The notes: generated by a model from the letters alone, not told the origin. 64,000 nucleotides of DNA from Grimontia sedimenti (GCF_011045095.1 NZ_JAALDL010000008.1:62001-126000), one strand, 5' to 3'; positions 18,385 to 27,983 are shown, counted from the first letter of the stretch. Numbers and translations are program-made.

Positions 18385-18477
18385 TAAAACGCAATCCGTG
18401 TACGGCAACAAGGAAAATGATTTCGTCCAAAAGCGTATGAATTCAGGCGAGTAAGTAGGTTAACTGTTTGAACGACG

Positions 18478-18502
18478 AAAAAAGCCCACAGATGTGAGCT
18501 TT
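18478..18502 (-). terminator. Terminator of the DUF1826 gene
   Basis: On the minus strand, AAAGCTCACA pairs with TGTGGGCTTT (one G-U pair), followed by TTTT. It lies 15 bp after the stop codon. Confidence 0.7.
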
Positions 18503-18516
18503 ATGCATTGAAGGGC

Positions 18517-19152
18517 TTAAGACAACCAATCCAGACTGAGCAGTAATCTTGGGGCACTTCCGGGAGCGGGAGAGCGGTGAACAATGCCTCGGCCTTCATT
18601 GCCGACCCAGGCTTCACCTTTCAATATCGCCACAGCACCGGTGGGGATCTCTTTGATACCAGAGGGGGCGACAGATTGTTCTGGTAATTGCCCCGGTGAG
18701 CTAGAGCGCTCAACGTCATTCTCATCAATCCATTCTGTGCCACGCCCAGAGTATGTCACCAGCAATCTGGCTGGGACGCGGTCGATATGGAAACGCGGAC
18801 ACATGGTTGTATCCAACACCTGCAGGCGAACACCCAATGCGTCGGGCTCAAAAAGGCATCGATACATTTCGATCACATCTTCCACATCCGCTAACCAGCT
18901 TTCTATGCCTTTGAGTTCCAACGCCCATTTAGGCAGAAGTTCCCAGATCGACAGAGAATTTTCCAGTGTGACAAAGCGATTGTATTTTCCTACCCGTGCA
19001 GCGAACTGGTCAGCAAACTCTCTGCAATCTTGCGAAAGATCGCGTTGCCAGACGGTAAGATTCACGTCTTCCCGGAATATTTCGGTCAGGCATTCTGGGT
19101 GGGTATTCTGAACCGTTACTGGCCGGGTTACTGTTTCGATTTCCGCTATCAT
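18517..19152 (-). CDS. DUF1826 protein, Zur-regulated
   Basis: 211-aa cytoplasmic protein of the DUF1826 family. Family members often sit beside COG0523 zinc-chaperone GTPases or in zinc-starvation loci; the biochemical function is unknown. The central region contains conserved CPRFHIDRVPARLLVTYSGRGTEW, where Cys and His residues could bind metal, and near the C-terminus AVAILKGEAWVGNEGRGIVHRSP. A textbook Zur operator lies 29 bp upstream of the start codon, which independently ties the gene to zinc. No COG0523 gene is adjacent here, so this is an isolated member. Confidence 0.85.
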   Translation of the reverse strand: MIAEIETVTRPVTVQNTHPECLTEIFREDVNLTVWQRDLSQDCREFADQFAARVGKYNRFVTLENSLSIWELLPKWALELKGIESWLADVEDVIEMYRCLFEPDALGVRLQVLDTTMCPRFHIDRVPARLLVTYSGRGTEWIDENDVERSSSPGQLPEQSVAPSGIKEIPTGAVAILKGEAWVGNEGRGIVHRSPAPGSAPRLLLSLDWLS

Positions 19153-19180
19153 GGACAGTCTCCAAATTGTCTCAAAGTTG

Positions 19181-19201
19181 AAATGTTATAACATAACATT
19201 T
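19181..19201. promoter_or_regulatory. Zur box upstream of the DUF1826 gene
   Basis: AAATGTTAT-AAC-ATAACATTT: perfect 9+9 inverted repeat matching the gammaproteobacterial Zur consensus (GAAATGTTATANTATAACATTTC). It sits where a repressor would block the minus-strand promoter. Confidence 0.88.
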
Positions 19202-19362
19202 TAGCATGTGCGACTACACGGAGTATTGCAGATAGAAGTTGTTTTGATTCTCTTCGAACTGAAATTCGTTCTTGAAAATGAAGCATCTAGGTAAGAGGCG
19301 TCTGGTTCAAACTAGACCATTGATTAAAAAGATATTTACTATGGTGCCAAGGATAGGTACGC

Positions 19363-19869
19363 ATGATGACTGAATCTTCGACTGAGACCCGAGCATGGGA
19401 TTTTAACAACCGCTTACCGTTCGCGTTGAAATTATTCTTTTTGCCTCCGCTGGCTTTCTTCTTGATTTTCTTGATGAATCACGAATTTGAACTGACGCTG
19501 TTTTTAGCATCATTACTCGTTTTCATCGTATTCTTTTTGTTCTTTGGTTATCTGTCCAGCCATGAGTTGGTAGAAATTAACTCATCTACACTGGAGCATT
19601 CTTATCATCTGCTTGGTGTGACCTACAAAAAAAGAAAGTACCTACTTGGACACATACATAACTTGCGTGTTTACCCAAGCATGTCAAAGCCGTCTTTTTT
19701 TGACCCTCAAGGCCCTTTTTCAGAACAATTGAGGCTGCATATGCTTGGCGGCTCGGTTGTGTTTGATTATGGCCCTCTTTATCGAAGTATTCAGATGTTC
19801 AAGGGGATGCCGGAGAAGGAGGCGCTAAAGTGTGTCGCCCAAATGACTGAGTTGCTGAATGAATATTGA
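19363..19869 (+). CDS. Two-helix membrane protein with a C-terminal soluble domain, 168 aa
   Basis: Not recognised. Two closely spaced transmembrane helices (residues ~23-40 and ~46-68, Phe/Leu-rich) are followed by a ~100-residue cytoplasmic domain that reads like a PH/bPH-type beta domain (ELVEINSSTLEHSYHLLGVTYKKRKYLLG). Starts ATGATG at 19363/19366. It is transcribed away from the DUF1826 gene, so the Zur box between them could in principle influence both, but the box is 160 bp upstream of this start. Confidence 0.65.
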   Translation: MMTESSTETRAWDFNNRLPFALKLFFLPPLAFFLIFLMNHEFELTLFLASLLVFIVFFLFFGYLSSHELVEINSSTLEHSYHLLGVTYKKRKYLLGHIHNLRVYPSMSKPSFFDPQGPFSEQLRLHMLGGSVVFDYGPLYRSIQMFKGMPEKEALKCVAQMTELLNEY

Positions 19870-20002
19870 TTGAGAAGTCACTCGCTAAGCATCCTCTTGT
19901 TTCTGAAGCCAGCTCTGGCTTTTGATACCTTCGCCGAAAGCTTGAAAGTAGCTCGCTATCTGCGTGTTTCTGGAGAGAGGATCTGAAGGGGAGCAAGAGA
20001 AC

Positions 20003-20389
20003 ATGGAAAGTTTGGGGCTGATTTATTTTCATCTGGTAACGGCAGTGCTGTCATTTTTGCTGGGAACCTATTTGCTTGCCAGAAGAAAAGGGAGTCCGCT
20101 ACATAAGCGTCTTGGTAAGATATATATGCTGCTCATGATAGCAACAGCTATCTCAACACTATTTATCCCAGCGCAAGTGGGGCCTCAGGTGTTCTACCAC
20201 TTTGGTTATATTCATATTCTCAGTATTGTCACCCTTTACACCGTGCCTGAATCCTTCATGGCGATTAGACGGGGTAATGTGAAAAAACATCAGCAAGGCA
20301 TGGTGATTTTGTATGTGTTGGCGCTTCTGGTAGCGGGTGCATTGGCGTTTACACCAGGAAGGTTACTGCATACTTGGCTATTTGCTTAG
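20003..20389 (+). CDS. DUF2306-like four-helix membrane protein
   Basis: 128-aa integral membrane protein with about four helices and conserved His residues in helices (IYFHLVTAVLSFLLG, LHKRLGKIYM, HFGYIHILSIVTL, KKHQQGMV), a pattern of the DUF2306 family that suggests haem or metal coordination. The ATG at 20003 is preferred over an upstream in-frame codon because the membrane helix begins right after it and purine-rich sequence precedes it. Followed by a strong terminator at 20406. Function unknown. Confidence 0.7.
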   Translation: MESLGLIYFHLVTAVLSFLLGTYLLARRKGSPLHKRLGKIYMLLMIATAISTLFIPAQVGPQVFYHFGYIHILSIVTLYTVPESFMAIRRGNVKKHQQGMVILYVLALLVAGALAFTPGRLLHTWLFA

Positions 20390-20405
20390 TTGCACTTAAC
20401 GATTA

Positions 20406-20430
20406 AAAAGGGCTGCTCCGCAGCCCTTTT
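20406..20430. terminator. Bidirectional terminator
   Basis: 11-bp perfect stem AAAAGGGCTGC/GCAGCCCTTTT with TCC loop between two convergent genes (DUF2306-like and monooxygenase). Confidence 0.88.
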
Positions 20431-20443
20431 CTGTTTTTGGTGA

Positions 20444-20734
20444 TTAACCAATCACTGTCATTTCATTCACCGTAAAGGTTTCGACCGCGCCATCTGTCGC
20501 TTCCAGGTAATCAGCCAAGTGTTGGTTACCCATGTGTGCTTGCCACAACTCGCGGTTTTCCCAGTTTTCATAGAACAAGAAATGCGCTGGGTTTTCATTG
20601 TCCTGATGCAGGTCGTAGTTAATGCAGCCTTCTTCGGCGCGGGTAATGTCAATCAGCTTCAGAAGCTCAGCTTTTACCAGCTCGATCTTGTCTTCTTTGG
20701 CGATAATGTTGGCAACAATCGTTAATTTACTCAT
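20444..20734 (-). CDS. Antibiotic-biosynthesis-monooxygenase (ABM/YgiN-type) family protein
   Basis: 96-aa ferredoxin-like alpha/beta-barrel protein (MSKLTIVANIIAKEDK..., TRAEEGCINYDLHQD, FLFYENWENRELWQAHM), similar to quinol monooxygenase YgiN. Start at 20732-20734 chosen by family length and a GGAAAGAAG-like Shine-Dalgarno. It lies 82 bp downstream of the zinc-type oxidoreductase gene and is probably cotranscribed, suggesting a shared role in handling quinones or reactive carbonyls under control of the divergent LysR regulator. Confidence 0.85.
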   Translation of the reverse strand: MSKLTIVANIIAKEDKIELVKAELLKLIDITRAEEGCINYDLHQDNENPAHFLFYENWENRELWQAHMGNQHLADYLEATDGAVETFTVNEMTVIG

Positions 20735-20816
20735 GACTTCTTTCCTGTTTGTTTTTGTACCCAAATAACCTGATGACCTCTGAATGCGAACATCCTCAGT
20801 TTGTTTGGATATATTA

Positions 20817-21839
20817 TTAGAATCCTTCCAGCACGATCTTTCCAATGGCAGTGCCGGACTCGAGCTCTTCGTGCGCCATACGCAGGTTCGCTGCGTTGAT
20901 GGCTCCAAGGTTTTTGCCTGCTGTGGTTTGAATGCGACCGAGGTCAACAAGCTCAGCAACATGGTTTAGCAGATCACTTTGTTTTTGCATGTCTTTTGCG
21001 TTAAACATGGAACGCGCAAACATAAATTCGAGGTGTAGCGTCAGACTCTTGTTCTTCAACTGCATCACGTTGATATGGCTCGGGTCATCAATCATCGCGA
21101 TGTGGCCGAAAGGAGCGAGCAATTCTGTGTAAGTTTCAAAGTATGACTCTGTGGCGTTCAGGCTGGCAATATGAGTGACAACGCCCACACCTAGTGCTTC
21201 GATTTGTGGCTGCAGTGCTTCTCTGTGGTCAACCACATAGTCAGCGCCAAGATTTTTCACCCACTCTTGAGAGCTTTCTCGGGAAGCTGTGCCAATCACC
21301 GTTGCGCCCGTAAGTTGTTTCGCCAATTGCACAAGAATAGAACCAACCCCACCAGCCGCACCAACAACCAGCAATACCTCTTCTGATTTCTCGGATGGGT
21401 TAGCTGTTTGTGGCAGCGCCAGATGATGAAACAACAATTCATAGGCAGTGATGGTCGTGAGTGGCAATGCTGCCGCTTTGGCGTCGGTCAGGCTCTTCGG
21501 TTTATGACCAACAATACGCTCATCCACCAATTGGTATTCGGCGTTACTACCTTGGCGTAGCAAATTACCGGCATAGTAAACCTTGTCGCCAACCTGGAAG
21601 TTTGAGACTTCCTCACCGACTGCGACAACTTCGCCTACCGCATCCCAACCGATGACTTTATGACCACCGTTTTCGGGAGAGACATTTTGTCGGATTTTGT
21701 AATCAACAGGGTTAACAGCAATCGCACTGACTTTAACAAGCAAATCGCGACCAGCAGCTATGGGTTGAGGCAGCTCGATATCAATCAGAGATTCTGCATC
21801 AGAGATGGGGAGGCTTTTTGCGTATCCAATGGCTTTCAT
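20817..21839 (-). CDS. Zinc-type alcohol dehydrogenase-like / quinone oxidoreductase
   Basis: 340-aa medium-chain dehydrogenase/reductase. The N-terminal GroES-like domain has AVNPVDYKIR and GWDAVGEVVAVG; the Rossmann domain has the NADPH-binding motif VVGAAGGVGSILVQLAKQ. The catalytic zinc Cys is absent (VNPVDYK instead of CxxD), so it belongs to the zinc-independent quinone/enone reductase branch. Divergent from the LysR gene by 119 bp, the usual layout for LysR control, and upstream of the ABM monooxygenase. Confidence 0.85.
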   Translation of the reverse strand: MKAIGYAKSLPISDAESLIDIELPQPIAAGRDLLVKVSAIAVNPVDYKIRQNVSPENGGHKVIGWDAVGEVVAVGEEVSNFQVGDKVYYAGNLLRQGSNAEYQLVDERIVGHKPKSLTDAKAAALPLTTITAYELLFHHLALPQTANPSEKSEEVLLVVGAAGGVGSILVQLAKQLTGATVIGTASRESSQEWVKNLGADYVVDHREALQPQIEALGVGVVTHIASLNATESYFETYTELLAPFGHIAMIDDPSHINVMQLKNKSLTLHLEFMFARSMFNAKDMQKQSDLLNHVAELVDLGRIQTTAGKNLGAINAANLRMAHEELESGTAIGKIVLEGF

Positions 21840-21958
21840 GTTCTTTCTCCGAATGTGTTTTTGTTTTGATGGGGAAAGATTAGGGGTTGGCGAATTAATG
21901 ATAAACAGCGTAATCTTGAAATAATTATCAAATTAATTTTGAGAATAAGAGCAAGACT

Positions 21959-22906
21959 ATGCAGATTAACGATCTTAAGATTGTGCTTAAGGTGGCAGAA
22001 TTTCGCAGTATTACGGTCGCTGCCACGCACCTGGACATGCAAACGGCAACGGCCAGCGCCGCCGTAAAACGGGTGGAGCATGAACTGGGTGTCGAATTGT
22101 TCGTTCGTACAACACGTAGCCTTCGCCTTTCCAGTGCAGGGGAGCGATACCTTCCGCAATGTGAACAAGCTCTCCAGATGCTGGATCAAGCTAACCGCAA
22201 TATGAAAGATGAACTGGATATCATCGACGGTGAATTGCGTCTTGCTGTGTCATCAGATCTAGGGCGAAACGTTGTCCTGCCTTGGTTGGATGAATTTATA
22301 GATGCGCACCCAGGTGTAACCCTTCGTACTAACATCAGCGACAGCAATGTGGATTTTTATCGGGATGCTATCGATATCGCACTGCGATATGGCTCGCCAG
22401 GGGAGAGTAATGTGTATGGCTTCAAAATCTGTCACGTACCAAGACTGCTTTGTGCGGCGCCCGAATACATTGAAAAGCATGGTGTACCATCACACCCCCA
22501 GGACATGACAGAACACAATGCACTGCTCTTTCAGTTGAGTGACATGCTTCATGATGTTTGGGAGTTTGAGGGTAGTGATTGTAAACAGAAGGTTCGGGTC
22601 AGTGGTAACCGCGCATCAAACGATGCAGATTTGGTGCGCCGCTGGTGTGTCGCCGGAAAGGGGATTGCAGCGAAGTCTTCATTGGACATGGCAGCAGACT
22701 TGATGGCGGGCAGAGTAGTGAATCTAATGAGAGAGACACCACCTGTAAGCACTGAATTATGGTTGGTCTTCCCCAGTCGTCAATCCATCACTCCCGCAGC
22801 AAGGCTGCTGCGGGATTTGCTTCGGGAAAAGTGCACTGCACTACTGACAGGGCTGGTGGAAGCGGGTGTGTTGAGCGCCGATGATATTGCTCCATCAGTG
22901 CAATAA
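21959..22906 (+). CDS. LysR-family transcriptional regulator
   Basis: 315 aa. N-terminal winged HTH (residues 1-60: LKIVLKVAEFRSITVAATHLDM, SAAVKRVEHELGVELF, TRSLRLSSAGERYL) and a substrate-binding domain (~88-300). It probably controls the divergent oxidoreductase-monooxygenase pair. The 119-bp intergenic region is AT-rich with dyads (around 21896-21945) where LysR operators would be expected; I cannot single one out with certainty. Effector unknown. Confidence 0.88.
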   Translation: MQINDLKIVLKVAEFRSITVAATHLDMQTATASAAVKRVEHELGVELFVRTTRSLRLSSAGERYLPQCEQALQMLDQANRNMKDELDIIDGELRLAVSSDLGRNVVLPWLDEFIDAHPGVTLRTNISDSNVDFYRDAIDIALRYGSPGESNVYGFKICHVPRLLCAAPEYIEKHGVPSHPQDMTEHNALLFQLSDMLHDVWEFEGSDCKQKVRVSGNRASNDADLVRRWCVAGKGIAAKSSLDMAADLMAGRVVNLMRETPPVSTELWLVFPSRQSITPAARLLRDLLREKCTALLTGLVEAGVLSADDIAPSVQ

Positions 22907-22915
22907 GCCAGCCTA

Positions 22916-22951
22916 GGGACTGTCTACAGCCCTAAAACTTGTAGACAGCCC
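22916..22951. other. Stem-loop between convergent genes
   Basis: GGG-A-CTGTCTACA pairs with TGTAGACAG-CCC (one bulge) around an 11-nt loop. It overlaps the last codons of the MipA-like gene and follows the LysR stop by 9 bp. There is no U tract on either strand, so termination is plausible but not typical. Confidence 0.45.
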
Positions 22952-23660
22952 CAAGGCTGAACTCCCAACCCAAATCGTTTTGTACAAGGGGGCTATCGCT
23001 ATCATGGTGCTCTAGTGCAACTTCAGAAATGGCCAGCCAGTTTTCAGAAAGATCGTAAAGGGCAATAACACCGCCTTTGTACACCCAGGTTTCGTCAGCG
23101 CTGAATTCAGCCAAGCCAGAGGCAGAAGACTCCTGAGCTGAGATGGAATACAAATGCTGGGAAAGCTTCTCGTCGCGATAATTTACTTCCACGTAGGGTG
23201 ACAAGACAAAGTTGGTGATGGGCGTGTCGAACGCTCGGCCCAGATGAAGTTGGATTTCGTAGCCATTGTGCTCGTTGGTGACATCATGAAGATAAGTGAG
23301 GCGGGCACCGACAGTACCGATAGTCACGCCAAGCTCGCCGTTGCCATCGCGGTTATTTATCCCTGAAGGGATGTCGTCGAAATCGTCAGAAACTTCTGCA
23401 AAGCGCAGGTTCCCGGAAAGGCCAATAAATGGGATAGGGTTGTAAGTGAACAGGCTGCCATCAATAAAGCCATGTTCACTGTTGTAAAACAGGTATGGCT
23501 CAGCCCCAGCCTTTGTGCCTTGATTTGAAAAGACCGATTCCCCAACAGTAAGCCCGGCACCGACAAAACCAAAATCCTTGTATTTATCCTGTGCTAAAGC
23601 TGGCGTCGCGATCACAGACAGCAACAGAGGGGACAGGATTGATATGACGCGTTTTCTCAT
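22932..23660 (-). CDS. MipA/OmpV-family outer membrane protein
   Basis: 242 aa with a Sec signal peptide (cleavage after TPALA) and a beta-barrel pattern ending in the outer-membrane C-terminal Phe (SLGAVYKF). The family motif region PYVEVNYRDEKLSQHLYSISAQESSASGL matches MipA/OmpV proteins, which act as outer-membrane scaffolds or porins. Monocistronic, convergent with the LysR gene. The physiological ligand is unknown. Confidence 0.75.
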   Translation of the reverse strand: MRKRVISILSPLLLSVIATPALAQDKYKDFGFVGAGLTVGESVFSNQGTKAGAEPYLFYNSEHGFIDGSLFTYNPIPFIGLSGNLRFAEVSDDFDDIPSGINNRDGNGELGVTIGTVGARLTYLHDVTNEHNGYEIQLHLGRAFDTPITNFVLSPYVEVNYRDEKLSQHLYSISAQESSASGLAEFSADETWVYKGGVIALYDLSENWLAISEVALEHHDSDSPLVQNDLGWEFSLGAVYKF

Positions 23661-23731
23661 TACAGCTCTCCTTTCTATAAAAAGAAGAACTGCAATGGGG
23701 GAAGTTTCTTTCAGTGGGCTTAGGCAAAAAT

Positions 23732-25114
23732 CTAATTTTTCCGGTTACCTTTGATGAGATCTTCGATGGTCTCAGTTACCTGTTTGAGTTTCAGGCTCTG
23801 TTCTTTGTAACTCATCGAGACTTCTGAGGTTTCATTGGCAATCTGGTGGTTGTTGTTGACGATTCCTGTCATGGACTCCATGGCAGAATTCACCTGAATG
23901 AGGCCTTTCATTTGCTGGTTGAACGCCTGACTAAAGGAATCAATTTCCTGCGCCAGCCCTTCAATTTTGTTGGAGATATTCGAAAAACTGACCTGGGTTT
24001 GCTCCGAAAGCGCCTTACTTTCCTTCACCCGCAATTCTGTGTCTTGCACTATCTGGCCAACGGTGACCATCGAGTCTTTCAGCAGTTTATCAATATCTTG
24101 CGATGCCTGACCCGACATTAAGGCCAACTGGCCCACTTCCTGAGCCACAACGGCGAACCCGCGTCCGTGCTCACCTGCACGTTCGGCTTCTATAGAAGCA
24201 TTGAGTGATAGCAGCTTGGTTTGGAAAACAATGTCATGAATGACCTTGGTGTAGTCGGAGATCTTTCTGATGATCTCGTTTATCTCCTGCAATTGCTTGT
24301 TGGAGTTTTCAATCAGCACCACCGAATGCGCCATCTTGTCCATGTTCTTGCTGCCGTCAGAGCTTAGCGCTAACGTACCTTTGGACACATCCAGACAGGT
24401 CAGGACGTTTTCATTGGTGCGTTCCACCATCTCCCGAATTTCTGACATGGCAGATACATTGGAATCCAGCGCGCTCCGCTGTTTCTCAACCCCATTGGCA
24501 ATGTCTTTCGCGCCTTGCAGAACAAGCTGGGAATTTTCCTGGGCAGCTTCAGATACATAGGCGAGGTCTTTGGTGATTGAAATGAGCGGCTTAGAAAGTC
24601 GCATCGAAACGAAATAGATGATTAAGCAAAGCAGAATGATGATGCTGACAAAGCAAAACAGCACCACTTGCAGATTCCTTTGCAGTGCCGCCGTTGAAGC
24701 CTTCTGGTTGTAGGTAATGTTCAGCACACCGAGTAAAGTACCATCAGGAGAGAGGATTTCTTCCGAATACTTCAATGCCCCTTCATTGGTTTCCTTGGGG
24801 GCAGTTTCTGTGTAAGGCACTCCAAGGCTGTCCATAAACTGGATATGATCAATATCCTGATCTTTCATTCCGACCTGAACAAATTCCTCTAACGCCGACA
24901 AGTCATAATTCATGATGTATGTCTTGCTGGATTGATTCAGAAAGTTCGCCAATGACTGCACTTTCCCTTTTTGTATTTGGGAGAGCTCTTGAGCAGTCAT
25001 GTGGTGGAAGAACACGGCTGCCAACACCAGCAATGCGGTGATACTCCCAATTAAGGGAACAAGAATCCGGTATTTAAGCGACAACCCTTTAAAAAACGAC
25101 ATCCACTTATTCAT
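23732..25114 (-). CDS. Methyl-accepting chemotaxis protein
   Basis: 460 aa. Transmembrane helix (~16-36), small periplasmic sensor (~37-150, single-Cache-like: [20 protein letters not shown]), second helix (~153-172), short HAMP-like linker, then the cytoplasmic signalling domain with the conserved tip ([34 protein letters not shown]). It begins 4 bp after the stop of a periplasmic binding-protein gene, so the two are translated together. The chemoreceptor probably reads the ligand-loaded binding protein, the ligand itself, or both. Confidence 0.88.
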   Translation of the reverse strand: MNKWMSFFKGLSLKYRILVPLIGSITALLVLAAVFFHHMTAQELSQIQKGKVQSLANFLNQSSKTYIMNYDLSALEEFVQVGMKDQDIDHIQFMDSLGVPYTETAPKETNEGALKYSEEILSPDGTLLGVLNITYNQKASTAALQRNLQVVLFCFVSIIILLCLIIYFVSMRLSKPLISITKDLAYVSEAAQENSQLVLQGAKDIANGVEKQRSALDSNVSAMSEIREMVERTNENVLTCLDVSKGTLALSSDGSKNMDKMAHSVVLIENSNKQLQEINEIIRKISDYTKVIHDIVFQTKLLSLNASIEAERAGEHGRGFAVVAQEVGQLALMSGQASQDIDKLLKDSMVTVGQIVQDTELRVKESKALSEQTQVSFSNISNKIEGLAQEIDSFSQAFNQQMKGLIQVNSAMESMTGIVNNNHQIANETSEVSMSYKEQSLKLKQVTETIEDLIKGNRKN

Positions 25115-25118
25115 GGCT

Positions 25119-26264
25119 TCACTTCATGCTGTTGACTGGAATCGCTTTGCCATTCTCGATTTTCGTCAGGTATACATCGTCCAGCCCCTGTCTATCAGAC
25201 TTACTGAAGTTCACGTTAAGGCCGCCAAAGTTCTTGTTGCTGATGTTCTCCATCGCACTGACAAAATTTGAGCGGGTGAGTGACTGACCTGCCTGCTGTA
25301 AGGCTTCAACAATCACCATGGCATTCAAATAGCCTTCCAGTTGGGTGTAGTAAGGGTTCTCAACACCTTGGGCGGCGAGATCTTTTTTGAAGTCTTCAAT
25401 AATGCGAAGGTCACTCTCATCTGGGTTAGGCATAACCTGGGAGATGTAACTGCCGTTGCCGTCAGCACCTAATTCAGCAATCAGCTTTTTAGTGCCCACA
25501 AAAGAGATATTGGCGAACTTAGCGTCAAAGCCTTTCTGATTTGCCAGTTTGATGAAGGCACCACAAGCTTGATAGGCTCCGACTAAAATCACGGCATCCG
25601 GATTTTTACTCATGATGCTGTTCAGCCCTTGCTCGACATCCAATGTATTTCGGGTGTATCTGCCTTCCGCATGGATTTTGAGGCCGCGTTTTCGGAGCGC
25701 GCGCTGCACGCCCGCTTTACCTGCTGCGCCATAGCCGTCGTCCTGAATAAACACAGCAATTTTCTTGTACCCCAAATCATTGATGAAATGGTTAACCAGC
25801 TTTTCGGTTTCATTGAAGTAGCTGGCGCGGATATTAAAAATATTTGGATTCGCAGGGGTGCGGAGGAACTCAGCGCCGGTGAAAGGGCCGATATAAGGGA
25901 CTTTTGCACGGTTCACTTCGGGAACGACGGCTTTTGAAGTGGGTGTGCCAACGAAACTGACGAGGGCAAAGACTTTGTCAGTGTAAATCAGCCTCTTCGC
26001 ATTCTTGGCTGCGCGATCCGGCTCGTAACCGTCATCAAGGGAAATGACCTTGATCTGCCTGCCATGAACGCCGCCTTGCTGGTTAATTTTTTCAAAGTAG
26101 GCGAGGGTACCCGCTTTCACCCCTGTGCCTAAGCCCGAGGCAGGGCCGGAAAGGGCATTACTCATGCCGAATGTTATGGTGGTGTCAGTGACGCCGACTT
26201 CAGCAAAAACGGTATATGGTAGCGCGAGAAAGGACACCAATATCCAGCGTAAGAATTTCATCAC
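25119..26264 (-). CDS. Branched-chain-amino-acid-type periplasmic binding protein (Peripla_BP_6)
   Basis: 381 aa with signal peptide (cleavage after TVFA). Type I periplasmic binding fold ([51 protein letters not shown]). LivJ/UrtA-like proteins bind amino acids, urea, amides or aromatic acids. No permease or ATPase genes are adjacent; the only partner is a chemoreceptor 4 bp downstream. This suggests a sensing rather than uptake function. Confidence 0.87.
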   Translation of the reverse strand: MMKFLRWILVSFLALPYTVFAEVGVTDTTITFGMSNALSGPASGLGTGVKAGTLAYFEKINQQGGVHGRQIKVISLDDGYEPDRAAKNAKRLIYTDKVFALVSFVGTPTSKAVVPEVNRAKVPYIGPFTGAEFLRTPANPNIFNIRASYFNETEKLVNHFINDLGYKKIAVFIQDDGYGAAGKAGVQRALRKRGLKIHAEGRYTRNTLDVEQGLNSIMSKNPDAVILVGAYQACGAFIKLANQKGFDAKFANISFVGTKKLIAELGADGNGSYISQVMPNPDESDLRIIEDFKKDLAAQGVENPYYTQLEGYLNAMVIVEALQQAGQSLTRSNFVSAMENISNKNFGGLNVNFSKSDRQGLDDVYLTKIENGKAIPVNSMK

Positions 26265-26358
26265 AAAGCCCCTTACTAACTATTTGGTTATTAGTGAGTA
26301 TAGGAAACATGGCCAATGTTTCATTGTTGAGATTTTGTGATGTCGAAATCAATGCTGG

Positions 26359-26853
26359 TTATAGGCAGGGATATTCGTAAAGCGCGGCATCGAAGCCTTC
26401 TACTTCCCGCCGGTCAATGAAATAAAAACCGAACGATTCGTAGAAATTACGAAGCCTCGGCCTGTCACCGTGGCAATCACAGCGCAGCCACTGTCTCCCC
26501 TCTGACTTAACTAAGTCCACCATAGCCTTTAAAACGCGATGACCAATACCGCGGGTGATAAAGGCATCGCCAATCACTAGTTTGTGAAAAAACAAAGAGT
26601 CATTAGCAGTGATTTGAGGCCAGAAAAGAGCATCTCGTTCGAGGATGAAGACACCGCCGATGATCTGGTCTTCTTCTTTGACCAAATACAGGCTGTCATC
26701 GCCGTATGCTTTTTGCAGTGCAGACACCGAGACCTCATCACGCTCCCAAAGAGGGATTCCCGCGCTTTCGAGTCTTTCAATAGCTTCGAAAAGAAACCCT
26801 TCAATTGTTAGCCAATCGTCAGGATGGGTAGATTTTGTCAGTGATATCGGCAT
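26359..26853 (-). CDS. GNAT-family N-acetyltransferase
   Basis: 164 aa with the GNAT acetyl-CoA-binding region (LVIGDAFITRGIGHRVLKAMVDLVKSEG, motif A with R-G-I-G in place of Q/RxxGxG/A) and the C-terminal Y/F-rich motif B (LRNFYESFGFYFIDRREVEGF). Cytoplasmic. Acceptor substrate unknown. Next gene upstream is a 65-aa unknown 33 bp away on the same strand. Confidence 0.8.
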   Translation of the reverse strand: MPISLTKSTHPDDWLTIEGFLFEAIERLESAGIPLWERDEVSVSALQKAYGDDSLYLVKEEDQIIGGVFILERDALFWPQITANDSLFFHKLVIGDAFITRGIGHRVLKAMVDLVKSEGRQWLRCDCHGDRPRLRNFYESFGFYFIDRREVEGFDAALYEYPCL

Positions 26854-26886
26854 AGATCCCAGTGTTCTGCGACCGCGGCGTTGAGT

Positions 26887-27084
26887 TTAGACCTCTGACG
26901 TTTCAGACAGGGACTTTTTCAGCGAGCGGGCTTTGTTAAGTTCAATTTTATAGGCAGCCAACAGGGTGGAAAGATCACTCACTTTCACCGTGCAATTGCC
27001 CTCGTTGTCCATCGAGTTTAGAACGTCGTCGTTAAGTCTGGCGAGTGCATTACGCGTCGCCGGAGTATCAGTTGTAATAGGCAT
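26887..27084 (-). CDS. Hypothetical protein, 65 aa
   Basis: Not recognised. Short, soluble, predicted helical (ALARLNDDVLNSMDNEG..., LSTLLAAYKIELNKARSLKKS). Upstream of and same strand as the GNAT gene. No strong Shine-Dalgarno before the ATG, which lowers confidence. The 312 bp upstream (27085-27396) contain no further gene I can support, only the probable Blc terminator at 27268-27292. Confidence 0.5.
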   Translation of the reverse strand: MPITTDTPATRNALARLNDDVLNSMDNEGNCTVKVSDLSTLLAAYKIELNKARSLKKSLSETSEV

Positions 27085-27267
27085 TGTTATTGGCTTTTTT
27101 GTTATTAATGTTGGGCTATTTAATCAGAAAGCGACTCAAGGAAACAATCTGGTTTTGAAACGGATTGTTTCAGTCAATCGAAGTGTAGCGCTTGGCGTCA
27201 TAGGCGGCAGAGTTGGTGTAAAAATTAACCAGAAAATTAGACTTGTCACCCAATTGTAATGAAATTA

Positions 27268-27292
27268 GCCGCTTAAAGTTACTCAAAGCGGC
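27268..27292 (-). terminator. Probable terminator of the lipocalin gene
   Basis: GCCGCTT / AAGCGGC 7-bp stem with an 11-nt loop, followed on the minus strand by TAATTTC. It lies 105 bp past the lipocalin stop. Weak U tract. Confidence 0.5.
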
Positions 27293-27396
27293 CAATCATT
27301 AAGTTGTTTGAATGCCATTCTAAGCGCGGAAATCACGTGTTACTTGCTTTCCAAGAGCGCTGAAGTTTTGCGATCAGCTTCGAACAATGTAGGCGA

Positions 27397-27915
27397 CTAT
27401 TGGCTGTGGCTAGGGTAAATCAGCGCCTCAGTATCAAAACCACGGGATTTGGCAGCTTCGATGAATTTCTGCATTACCTCTTCCGAAACCTCTGGTGTTC
27501 TCGCTAGCAGCCACAGATAGTCAGTGTTGTAACCAGAGACGAAGGCGTAATCGTAGTTTTCACCCAATCCAAATACCACGTAAGACGAGTAAAATGGGCC
27601 AAAGAAGGAGACCTTCAAATGAGCAACATCACGTTCGCCGACGAAGTAGGCTCGGCCTAACGCTTCACTCCATTCTTTGTCTTCATCGTTGTAACCGCGG
27701 TTAATGACATTGATGCCACCATCTTCGCGTGGTGTGTATTCCGCTGAGACGGAAGAAAGGCCGCGTTCGAAGGAGTGGTCTAGTCTTGCGACTTCGTACC
27801 ATTTCCCTAGATAGCGTTGTTCGTCAAATCCAGTGACAGGCTCAACACCTTCAGGAACGGATTGGCAGGCGGTCAGGCCAAAAAGAGAGGCCGCAATCAA
27901 GAGCGCTTTAAACAT
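27397..27915 (-). CDS. blc: Outer-membrane lipoprotein lipocalin Blc
   Basis: 172 aa. Lipobox GLTACQS (Cys17) and the lipocalin GxW motif (YLGKWYEVARLDHSFERG), NRGYNDE and the C-terminal strand region (YDYAFVSGYNTDYLWLLARTP). Bacterial Blc proteins bind lysophospholipids or fatty acids at the outer membrane, often under envelope stress. Full length, no operon partner. Confidence 0.9.
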   Translation of the reverse strand: MFKALLIAASLFGLTACQSVPEGVEPVTGFDEQRYLGKWYEVARLDHSFERGLSSVSAEYTPREDGGINVINRGYNDEDKEWSEALGRAYFVGERDVAHLKVSFFGPFYSSYVVFGLGENYDYAFVSGYNTDYLWLLARTPEVSEEVMQKFIEAAKSRGFDTEALIYPSHSQ

Positions 27916-27983
27916 AAATCTTGTCTTCTTTTTATTGTTGGAAAGTTTGCTGTTAGTACGATGCCAAAACCCTAGTGGCTCAT

